Positions 1 through 6,789 of a DNA stretch of 12,526 bases are shown one piece after another. A program made the translations under genes and the position numbers. The notes below the pieces were generated by a model. It was not told where the DNA came from and searched no databases. It was given only the letters and a program-made list of their open reading frames with translations. The stretch spans positions 1 to 12,526 of the forward strand of contig CAYUIZ010000090.1 in the NCBI GenBank assembly GCA_964444885.1, written 5' to 3'. How positions within the stretch are numbered: the stretch's first letter is position 1; each line of letters starts with the position of its first letter. Origin of the DNA: CAYRGQ01 sp964444885. Its GTDB lineage: Bacteria; Bacteroidota; Bacteroidia; Sphingobacteriales; Sphingobacteriaceae.

Positions 1-115
1 TTTCGGGACTGCAATATTCGGAACTTTCCCATTAAAAAACAAAAAAAAGTACAAAAATTCCGCATTAAAACACAATCCATTCATTATCAATATCTCCAAC
101 AGCCAACCGTATCGA

Positions 116-799
116 TTAAAACAAAATATAACCGATAGATAGGTTGAAAGCGCTTAGGTCAAACGTCCTTCGCTGGAAACGAACCTCGGTCACCGTACCA
201 CTATCCGGCTCAGGCAGTTCGATTTCTTCTTCATAGCGCTCGCGGAGGATGGGCCTAAAAATCTCATAACCACCCCTAATGAAAAAACGCTGGTACTGCA
301 CCTTTACACCGAAGGCTGTGGAGAGCCCACTCCCTTTGATAAAGCTGTCCGAAGTAATGATATTGGGCCGGCCCTCGGAGTCGTGCCCTACAGTTTCGGC
401 GTCATAGTTATTGACCCAGTTGTAGTTAAAGGACACGAACGGGAAAAAGCTCGTCTGTCCGCGAAAGTACGCATCGTAGCTAAACGTGCCCCCCAGGCGA
501 ATCTGCCGGAATTGCTCGTCGACGTTGCGTTCGATATTCCGCGAAAAAAACCGGATTCCTACCTGCGGCCGCAGACGCAGACGCAAATCTCGCCCCGTGG
601 ACAACTCAGCCCCAAGATCCAACATAAGGCCTGCCGGAAAATCCGACCGTAGGGTTTTCGCCTGAAACATGGACGCACCGCCCTCCAACTCCATGTTGAC
701 GGCCATCCGTGGCAAATCCTCCTGCGATGCCACACGTTCGCCACCGAGTAAGAACCCCGTCAGCATGCACACGGCTACGCTATGCCTTAAACTTCCCAT
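116..799 (-). CDS. Small outer-membrane beta-barrel protein, function unknown
   Basis: The 227-residue product starts with a short basic segment and a hydrophobic stretch (about residues 8-20), followed by VASQ, a plausible signal peptidase I site with Gln at mature +1. The mature part alternates polar and hydrophobic/aromatic residues in strand-sized blocks and ends in SIGYILF, a C-terminal strand ending in Phe as expected of a barrel recognised by the BAM machinery. Blocks such as FFPFVSFNYNW and YQRFFIRGGYEIF read as transmembrane beta-strands, so an 8-10 stranded barrel is likely (inference). It begins 10 nt after the mgtE stop codon on the same strand and is probably co-transcribed with it; it has no Shine-Dalgarno sequence of its own. 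I do not recognise a specific family. A role linked to magnesium uptake is only a guess from position. Confidence 0.75.
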   Translation of the reverse strand: MGSLRHSVAVCMLTGFLLGGERVASQEDLPRMAVNMELEGGASMFQAKTLRSDFPAGLMLDLGAELSTGRDLRLRLRPQVGIRFFSRNIERNVDEQFRQIRLGGTFSYDAYFRGQTSFFPFVSFNYNWVNNYDAETVGHDSEGRPNIITSDSFIKGSGLSTAFGVKVQYQRFFIRGGYEIFRPILRERYEEEIELPEPDSGTVTEVRFQRRTFDLSAFNLSIGYILF

Positions 800-809
800 A
801 TCCGTAAAG

Positions 810-2189
810 CTACATCAAAACGCCGGTTAATAACGAAGCCGCGACGGAAAAATAGATAATCAGCCCCGTGACGTCGACCAAGGTAGAAACAAAGGGCGTC
901 GATGACGCGGCAGGGTCGGCGCCAAACCATCGGAGGATAAACGGCAACATCGACCCCACCAGCGATCCCCACATCACGATACCGACCAAGGAAATACTGA
1001 CCACCGCTGCGATCAGAAACCAGTGTTCGCCATAGGTATGCGAGAATGCTTCCCAAGCGTAGATGCGGACAAATCCAAGCACGCCCAGTATCAGTCCCAG
1101 CCACAGGCCGGAGATGATCTCGCGCTTCATCACGCGCCACCAGTCAGCCAGGGTCACCTCACCCAAGGCCATGGCCTGTATAATCAGCGTAGATGCCTGC
1201 GAACCGCTGTTGCCCCCGCTAGACATAATCAACGGGATGAACATAACCAGCATCACGACACTCACCAATTGGCTTTCGTAGTGCTCCATCACCGTCGCGG
1301 TCAGGAGCTGCCCGAAAAACAGCACGACCAGCCAGCCAGCCCGCTTCTTGATCAGGTGCATGATGGACACATCGAGGTACGGTTCGTCTAGGGCTTCCGT
1401 ACCACCGATCCGCTGCATGTCTTCGGAATATTCTTCGTTGGCCACCCAGAGAATATCGTCGACCGTCACAATCCCCAGCATGATCCCCTGCTCGTCGACC
1501 ACGGGCAACGCCACGCGGTTGTTCATCCGGAATATGTTGATCGCATCTTCCTGTGGGTCGTTCGCGTTGAGTGCGATGAGCCGGCCGTCTATGAACTGCT
1601 CAACGAGGGTGTCGGGGTCAGCGAGCAAGATGCTCCTAATCCGGATATCATCGAGCAGCTTTCCGTCCTTATCAATCACGTATAACACGTCGATGGTTTC
1701 GGATGCCTTACCGTACTTGCGCACGTGGTCCAATACACGCGTGATATTCCAATGCTCCTTCACCGTAATGTAATCCGGCGTCATCAGCCGGCCTACACTA
1801 TCCTCGGGATAACCGAGCAGGGCGAGCGCTTCTTTTCGATCGGCCGGCGGCAACAAAATAATCAGCTGCTTGACCACGTCTCCCTTCAGCTCGCTGAAAA
1901 AGGAAGTCCGGTCATCGGGTGGCATTTCGTTGATCAGCCGGTGAATCCGGGGGCCGGACAGTTTCTTGAAAATACGGGCTTGCGTAGGGAAATCAAGGAT
2001 GCCAAAAACATGGACCGCCCGGTTTACGCTTAGCGTTTCGATAAAGGTGGACCCATGCTCGGGAAGCTCGTCAATCAGCGCCTCTACGTCCGAGATATTC
2101 AACTCGTCCAGGTACGCCTGAAGTCGTTGCGGATCGCCCAGCGCTAAAACGTCTTTGGTCTCCTCTACCAGCATGTCCAAGTCTTCCAT
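810..2189 (-). CDS. mgtE: MgtE-type magnesium channel/transporter
   Basis: A 459-residue inner-membrane Mg2+ channel of the MgtE family, close to the family's usual 450 residues. Residues 1-130 form the helical, acidic MgtE N domain. Residues about 135-262 are two CBS domains (second one around LPVVDEQGIMLGIVTVDDIL, 228-247), which sense cytosolic Mg2+ and close the pore. A connecting plug helix at about 265-281 precedes five membrane helices (about 283-457). The signature PLIMSSGGNSGSQ lies at 319-331. Asp425 (GADPA) and Asp439 (VDVTG) are 14 residues apart, matching the spacing of the two conserved Asp residues of the Thermus MgtE pore region, the second of which binds Mg2+. All key residues are present, so it should be functional. 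It is the first gene of a two-gene unit with the downstream barrel protein. The start is supported by a purine-rich AGGAGG just upstream. Confidence 0.97.
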   Translation of the reverse strand: MEDLDMLVEETKDVLALGDPQRLQAYLDELNISDVEALIDELPEHGSTFIETLSVNRAVHVFGILDFPTQARIFKKLSGPRIHRLINEMPPDDRTSFFSELKGDVVKQLIILLPPADRKEALALLGYPEDSVGRLMTPDYITVKEHWNITRVLDHVRKYGKASETIDVLYVIDKDGKLLDDIRIRSILLADPDTLVEQFIDGRLIALNANDPQEDAINIFRMNNRVALPVVDEQGIMLGIVTVDDILWVANEEYSEDMQRIGGTEALDEPYLDVSIMHLIKKRAGWLVVLFFGQLLTATVMEHYESQLVSVVMLVMFIPLIMSSGGNSGSQASTLIIQAMALGEVTLADWWRVMKREIISGLWLGLILGVLGFVRIYAWEAFSHTYGEHWFLIAAVVSISLVGIVMWGSLVGSMLPFILRWFGADPAASSTPFVSTLVDVTGLIIYFSVAASLLTGVLM

Positions 2190-2193
2190 GGCC

Positions 2194-2199
2194 CCTCCT
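2194..2199 (-). promoter_or_regulatory. Shine-Dalgarno sequence of mgtE
   Basis: The minus strand reads AGGAGG followed by GGCC and the ATG at 2189. This is a full match to anti-SD pairing, though the 4-nt spacing is short. It fixes the mgtE start. Strong SD sites are uncommon in Bacteroidota and most other genes in this window lack one. Confidence 0.7.
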
Positions 2200-2213
2200 T
2201 TTATTTTTGAACA

Positions 2214-2248
2214 CGAATCCTACATCGGTCGATAATTTTGCAGCAAAA
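2214..2248 (-). promoter_or_regulatory. Possible mgtE promoter
   Basis: On the minus strand a TTTTG (plus-strand complement at 2244-2248) is followed about 21 nt later by TAGGATTCG (2214-2222). This resembles the Bacteroidota TTTG / TAnnTTTG pair with mismatches in the -7 element. It lies about 25 nt upstream of the mgtE start codon, giving a short leader too small for an Mg2+ riboswitch. The match is imperfect. Confidence 0.3.
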
Positions 2249-3075
2249 GTCGCACTTTTAATTGAAAACTACGAACTCACTGCCAGATAAATATCAGGCC
2301 TTCTGCCAACCGATTCCACACAGGGAAAATACATACAAAAGGACTTTTCAACCATAACCACGTCGCGGACCCACGACAAAAAAGGACGGGAAACGTAGGC
2401 AGCGGGTATTCCACCAACCACCTAAAACCGTTGCGCAAACCGCTGTTTTCGGACACACCGCAACCCGATAAACCACGCGATGTGCTGCACGCCCTCAACC
2501 CACCCATAAACAGTATCGGCATACACCGAATTTATTTTCAAACGACAGACCAAACGAATCCTCGAAAAACAAGTCAATATGTCAGTATTTAAATTTACCA
2601 AACGTCGGGTCGACCGCGTAGAGGAAAACGCAAAAAACGAAGAGCCAATCGTCGGCGTACTCGCCGAAGCCGAAAGACGTCCGCGGCGAAACACAAGAAC
2701 GACAGTCGCCCATACAACCCGACGTAAAACAGATCATCCATCCGGGACACGACCCCACGAAAGCAAAGACGCGCAGCAAAAAAACCAGTGCAAAAACATG
2801 AGCGTCGTTGCACGAAAAAGCAGGGGATAAGCCTACAAAATCGACACGCCCCTCAACGAAAGCACAGGCGTGTACGAAAAGCACGCACGTGTGAGGGAAT
2901 GGTAGATATATTCAGTATATTTAAAGAAAATACGCAAAACATAGACGCGTAACATATTTATATATAATATTAATAATCAGTTAATGATATGACGCAAGTT
3001 AATTAATCACTATATATATAACTGTTTAGTTCCACAAAACATTACTACACTTTTTAGCATACCGACTTTTACCCA
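2249..3075. other. Long divergent intergenic gap, T-depleted, no convincing gene
   Basis: This gap lies between the divergent mgtE and the 950-residue protease/barrel gene. From about 2340 to 2880 the plus strand is rich in A and C and very poor in T; my hand count for 2641-2880 is about 90 A, 71 C, 57 G and 22 T in 240 bases. The longest plus-strand frame with an ATG is 2579-2830 (83 codons, start MSVFKFTKRRVDRVEENAK). It encodes a very basic hydrophilic peptide with no SD or recognisable promoter, and I do not accept it as a gene. The last part (about 2900-3070) is AT-rich with TATATATA and TTAATTAA runs and probably holds the promoter of the downstream gene, although I could not place a clean TAnnTTTG box. 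No tmRNA, RNase P, 6S or tRNA signature was found. An unannotated small RNA or long leader is possible. Confidence 0.6.
2844..2873 (+). repeat. Hairpin in the intergenic gap
   Basis: ACACGCC (2844-2850) and GGCGTGT (2867-2873) form a perfect 7-bp inverted repeat around a 16-nt loop that contains ACGAAAGC. No T-run follows, so it is not an intrinsic terminator in either direction. The same GCGTGT can alternatively pair with GCACGC at 2881-2886. Function unknown. Confidence 0.45.
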
Positions 3076-5928
3076 ATGAAATACCTATTCAACCTATTAT
3101 TAATCAGGACACAATTACTGTTTATATTACTGATAACTTCATATTCGGTTTTCGGGCAAATTTTCGACGTCGAACAGACACCGCCAGACATTAAATGGCG
3201 ACAGATAAACACCGAAAATTTTCAGCTTATCTTTTCTGAGGAGTTCGAAAACGAAGCACAGGAACTGGCAACCAAGCTCGATGGCTTCATCCTCGCCACC
3301 GCTGCATCCTTGCAAACCAAACCCAGAAAAATATCGATCCTTCTACAAAACCGATTGATTGAATCCAACGGATTTGTACGCCTTGCGCCCCGGGGATCGG
3401 AGTTTTATACCACCCCACCCCAGCAGGGAGACTTCCAAGCCTGGCTGGATATGTTGGCTATCCACGAGCTGCGCCATGTTGTTCAAATGGACAAATTGAC
3501 AGGAACATTACGAGCCCCATTTTTCGAGCAACTGGCCTTTGCGCTATACGGAATTATCTTGCCCGCTTGGTTTTTTGAGGGAGATGCTGTCGTTGCCGAA
3601 ACCGAGTTGACGCAGAGCGGCCGGGGTCGCCTTCCCGCTTGGGAAATGCCTTTTCGTACAAACCTTTTGGAAGGCCGGCGCTTCACCTATCAAAAAGACT
3701 ATATGGGATCATTCAGGGATATCACACCGGGATTTTACGAAATGGGATATTTCATGGTTGATAAAATGCAACGAGATTATGGGCCGGACTTTATCGAGTC
3801 GCTGATGACCCGCATGGGGCGCAACCTGATTAGGCCTTACAACTTCAGCCAGTCCTTGCGCAGGGCCACGCGACACAATACCCGGCAGTGGCATGCCGAA
3901 ACCGTCAAGGAACTGGCGGAAAGATGGCGTTTGCAACAGGAAGAAAACAGCCCGGAAGCCTACCCCACGTTCCCACTCGTCCCCACCAGAAAACCCCAAA
4001 GCTGGCTCCTTCCACACCGGCTCCCCAATGGCGAAATACTGGCGCTGCACCGCAGCGCGGAGGCCGTGCCCGCACTGGTTTTACTGGACAGCAGCGGCAA
4101 CCAAAAGCACCTCATCCATGTCGGTCGGCAGACGCATCCCAACTACGCCTACCGTGACGGACGGGTGGTGTGGGACGAGGTCCGCACGCACAGCCGCTAC
4201 ACGAAACAGTCCTACAATGTCATTAACATCTATGACCTCAAAACGAGAAAACATAGGCAGCTCACCCACCGTTCCCGACTCTTCTCCCCTACACTAAGTC
4301 CCGACGGAACGAAGGTCGCCACGGTCGAAATCGACCGGTCAAACCGCGTCAGCTTGGTGGTCTTAAACACCACCGACGGGACCGAAACCGACCGTTTTCC
4401 AGCACCGCAAAACGTGCTTTTACGAACCCCTTTCTTCGACGAATCAGGCACACGCATTGCCGCTGTCGCCGTATCAAACCAGGGCGCTACATTGGTGGAA
4501 CTGGACCTTGAAACGGGGAATTATTCACAACTTCTGGATTGGGCAACACAGCAAATCGAACGCCCTGTCTACGATGAAGCGGACATAATTTTCAAGGCGC
4601 ATACCAACGGAATCGACAATATCTACCGGCTAAACGGCGCAACAAGCAGCATCGTTCCCCTCACCAACGTCGCGTACGGCGCGTTTAATCCAGCGATAGA
4701 TCGCGCCAACAATACGCTCCTGTTCAACCAATACCAAGTGGATGGTTACCGCATCAGCTGGAAAAAACTCGATGAAAGTACCATTCAGCACACCCCGAAA
4801 AACCCTGCTTTTGATTTAACGGCCAATAGGCGCCCGCTAACCGACTTTCACGGCAAAACGGCTTCAGACACAGTGGTTAGCGAAAAATGGGCGTCTACGC
4901 GCTACCATGAAGCCAAAAACCTGATCAACTTCCATAGTTTGTCGTTTTCAGACGGGAATCCAACGGATTTGTCGGACTTCAAAACGGGCATATACTGGTT
5001 GTCGGACAACCTGCTCAACACTATGCAGATCCGCATGGGGTACGATTACGATCCCGATATACGCACGCACAATTACGGTGCGTCCCTCACCTACCAGCGC
5101 TTCTTTCCCAAGTTTGCAGTTGCTTACCGCGACCGCGGCCAGGTAGGTACGGCCCGGATCCAGAACACGGATTCCCTGCTGGCGTTGCGCTGGCGCGAGC
5201 AGGTTACGACCTTGCGCATGGACGTCCCGCTGGTGTTTTACCGACTGAACCAAGTCTATACGACAGGCATCAGCATGGGGACCAGCTACACCCATCGGTA
5301 CAGGCTAAACCGTCCCGAATCGGACGGCCGATTTCCGGATCACGTCGCCTTCCCGATGAGCTATCTCGCGTATTTCAACCGCAACAACCGCCGCAGCATG
5401 CTTGACCTAGCTCCCCGCTGGGGGCAAAACCTGAGCGCCACGTACCGTCATCTGCCCTTCGCAGGCAACGGGGATGGAAAGGCCTTTTCGTTTCGCTCCG
5501 CGTTCTATTTTCCGGGTATCGTCCGCAACCACAGCTTGCGCGCGCGTTTTAACTACCAATCGGTGAGCGGCATGTATACGGGACTCAACGAAATCCCGTT
5601 GGTCAGCGGTTTTGACCAGCTGCCGCCCAGCCTCGTGACAAACACGCTGCTCGTTGACTACCGCCTGCCGCTCGCTTATCCTGACTGGTCCATCGGACCC
5701 CTTGCCTTCATCAAACGCCTAAAAGGCATTCTATTTGCCGATTTCGAGAATCTCGGTGAGGGGCTGAGCCATCAGCCTAGGACATACGGTGCGGAGCTGC
5801 GGATGGACATGAATTTGCTTAGGTTTTACCTGCCGATATTCGATGTCGGGGCACGCTTGGTGATTGCGAACGATGCTGCGGCACCTCGCCGTGCCTTCGT
5901 CACCTACAGCATTGCGTACAGCTATTAG
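3076..5928 (+). CDS. Exported zinc-protease-like / TolB-like propeller / outer-membrane barrel protein
   Basis: A 950-residue protein in three parts. A basic N-terminus and long hydrophobic segment (about residues 5-25) end in VFGQ, a plausible signal-peptide cleavage site before Gln. Residues about 40-290 resemble a gluzincin (peptidase MA-like) metalloprotease domain: HELRH at 130-134 supplies two zinc-ligand His and the catalytic Glu131, and WFFEGDA at 165-171 supplies the probable third ligand, Glu168. Residues about 300-600 contain TolB/PD40-type propeller repeats, for example LSPDGTKVATVEID near 407-420 and FDESGTRIAAVAV near 450. From about 615 to the end the sequence has barrel-like strands and closes with FVTYSIAYSY, ending in Tyr as outer-membrane barrels do. 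Such proteins tend to be labelled TolB or hypothetical in Bacteroidota; the protease site and barrel suggest a membrane-anchored hydrolase rather than the Tol-Pal TolB. Substrate unknown. No SD precedes the ATG. It converges on the DUF2520 gene. Confidence 0.85.
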   Translation: MKYLFNLLLIRTQLLFILLITSYSVFGQIFDVEQTPPDIKWRQINTENFQLIFSEEFENEAQELATKLDGFILATAASLQTKPRKISILLQNRLIESNGFVRLAPRGSEFYTTPPQQGDFQAWLDMLAIHELRHVVQMDKLTGTLRAPFFEQLAFALYGIILPAWFFEGDAVVAETELTQSGRGRLPAWEMPFRTNLLEGRRFTYQKDYMGSFRDITPGFYEMGYFMVDKMQRDYGPDFIESLMTRMGRNLIRPYNFSQSLRRATRHNTRQWHAETVKELAERWRLQQEENSPEAYPTFPLVPTRKPQSWLLPHRLPNGEILALHRSAEAVPALVLLDSSGNQKHLIHVGRQTHPNYAYRDGRVVWDEVRTHSRYTKQSYNVINIYDLKTRKHRQLTHRSRLFSPTLSPDGTKVATVEIDRSNRVSLVVLNTTDGTETDRFPAPQNVLLRTPFFDESGTRIAAVAVSNQGATLVELDLETGNYSQLLDWATQQIERPVYDEADIIFKAHTNGIDNIYRLNGATSSIVPLTNVAYGAFNPAIDRANNTLLFNQYQVDGYRISWKKLDESTIQHTPKNPAFDLTANRRPLTDFHGKTASDTVVSEKWASTRYHEAKNLINFHSLSFSDGNPTDLSDFKTGIYWLSDNLLNTMQIRMGYDYDPDIRTHNYGASLTYQRFFPKFAVAYRDRGQVGTARIQNTDSLLALRWREQVTTLRMDVPLVFYRLNQVYTTGISMGTSYTHRYRLNRPESDGRFPDHVAFPMSYLAYFNRNNRRSMLDLAPRWGQNLSATYRHLPFAGNGDGKAFSFRSAFYFPGIVRNHSLRARFNYQSVSGMYTGLNEIPLVSGFDQLPPSLVTNTLLVDYRLPLAYPDWSIGPLAFIKRLKGILFADFENLGEGLSHQPRTYGAELRMDMNLLRFYLPIFDVGARLVIANDAAAPRRAFVTYSIAYSY

Positions 5929-6005
5929 CGGACGATAACACGCCGATTGACGCACCGTCGGAGGTAATAAGGCGTAACATGAAAAAGACTGGATGCTGTG
6001 TTTGC

Positions 6006-6785
6006 TTAAGCGTTGTTTCCGGAACGCTTCGCGTGCTGGACCGCCGTGCTAAGCAACGCGTATAGCTGTTGCAATTCGGCCTCGCCATGAAGGAATTCGA
6101 GGTGCTTCTCCATCGTTATTTGGTCACCACGGATCGCTGGTCCCGTCTGCGCCTCGGCGGGGGGCAGTGCCATTACTTTCTGTGCCGTTTCGGTCACTAA
6201 AGGTTTAATTAGGTCGAAAGACAGGCCATTTCGCTGCAGCAAGTCGGCCGCCACGGCGTAGAGATGGTTCGTAAAGTTGCAGGCAAACACGGCCGCCACA
6301 TGCAGGGAAAGACGCTGGACGGAATCGCAGGGGAATACCACGCCGGAGATGCTTCGGGCCATCGACTCCAGCTGGGCCATGCTCGGCGCGTCACCCGCCT
6401 CCAAAGCCAGCGGAATGGACGCAAAATCCACCGTCTTGCCCTTCGAAAAGGTCTGCAGGGGATAAAACACGCCGTATCGGGCGTGGCTTTGCAATACATC
6501 GATGGAGGTTGAACCGGAGGTATGCACCACTATGCCGTTCAAATGCAGCGGCAGTTGCCCGGCGACGGATGCAATCGCGTCGTCGCTGATGGCGAGGATA
6601 AAGACGTCTGCTTTAGGGTTTAGATCACCAAGATGGCTGATGGCTTGCGCATCCAGCGCTTCCGCCAATGTACGGGCGTGATCCGCTGTGCGGCTATAAA
6701 CCTGCACAATCCGATGCCCAGCGTTGGCGAGCGCTGCACCAAGATGCGTAGCCACGTTGCCACTGCCTAGCATCGTCACGTCCAT
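6006..6785 (-). CDS. Rossmann-fold NAD(P)-binding protein with DUF2520 domain
   Basis: A 259-residue cytoplasmic protein. The N-terminus is a dinucleotide-binding Rossmann fold with GSGNVA at residues 7-12 and VYSRT at 29-33, where the Arg favours NADP (inference). FILAISDDAI (62-71) and HTSGS (88-92) are typical of the ketopantoate reductase/F420-dependent oxidoreductase-like superfamily. The C-terminal half matches the DUF2520 pattern: YPLQTFS (108-114), LHVAAVFACNFTNHLYA (161-177) and TGPAIRGD (214-221), the last probably part of the active-site cleft. The reaction is not known. It is the last gene of the ccmE-ccmF unit, starting 4 nt after the ccmF stop, and is probably translated from the same mRNA. 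That suggests shared regulation but does not prove a role in cytochrome maturation. Confidence 0.9.
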   Translation of the reverse strand: MDVTMLGSGNVATHLGAALANAGHRIVQVYSRTADHARTLAEALDAQAISHLGDLNPKADVFILAISDDAIASVAGQLPLHLNGIVVHTSGSTSIDVLQSHARYGVFYPLQTFSKGKTVDFASIPLALEAGDAPSMAQLESMARSISGVVFPCDSVQRLSLHVAAVFACNFTNHLYAVAADLLQRNGLSFDLIKPLVTETAQKVMALPPAEAQTGPAIRGDQITMEKHLEFLHGEAELQQLYALLSTAVQHAKRSGNNA

Positions 6786-6789
6786 CGCG

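Noticed and set aside
2579..2830. Plus-strand 83-codon frame in the intergenic gap encoding a very basic peptide
   Set aside because: No SD or promoter box, no recognisable domain, and the long open frame is explained by the T-poor composition, which removes TAA, TAG and TGA codons on this strand.
2582..2884. Minus-strand 100-codon frame in the same gap
   Set aside because: Its Phe/Val/Cys-rich content simply mirrors the T- and G-rich composition of that strand; no start signal and no protein-like pattern.
5929..6005. Possible terminator between the convergent protease/barrel and DUF2520 genes
   Set aside because: No inverted repeat followed by a T-run could be found on either strand in this 77-bp gap.
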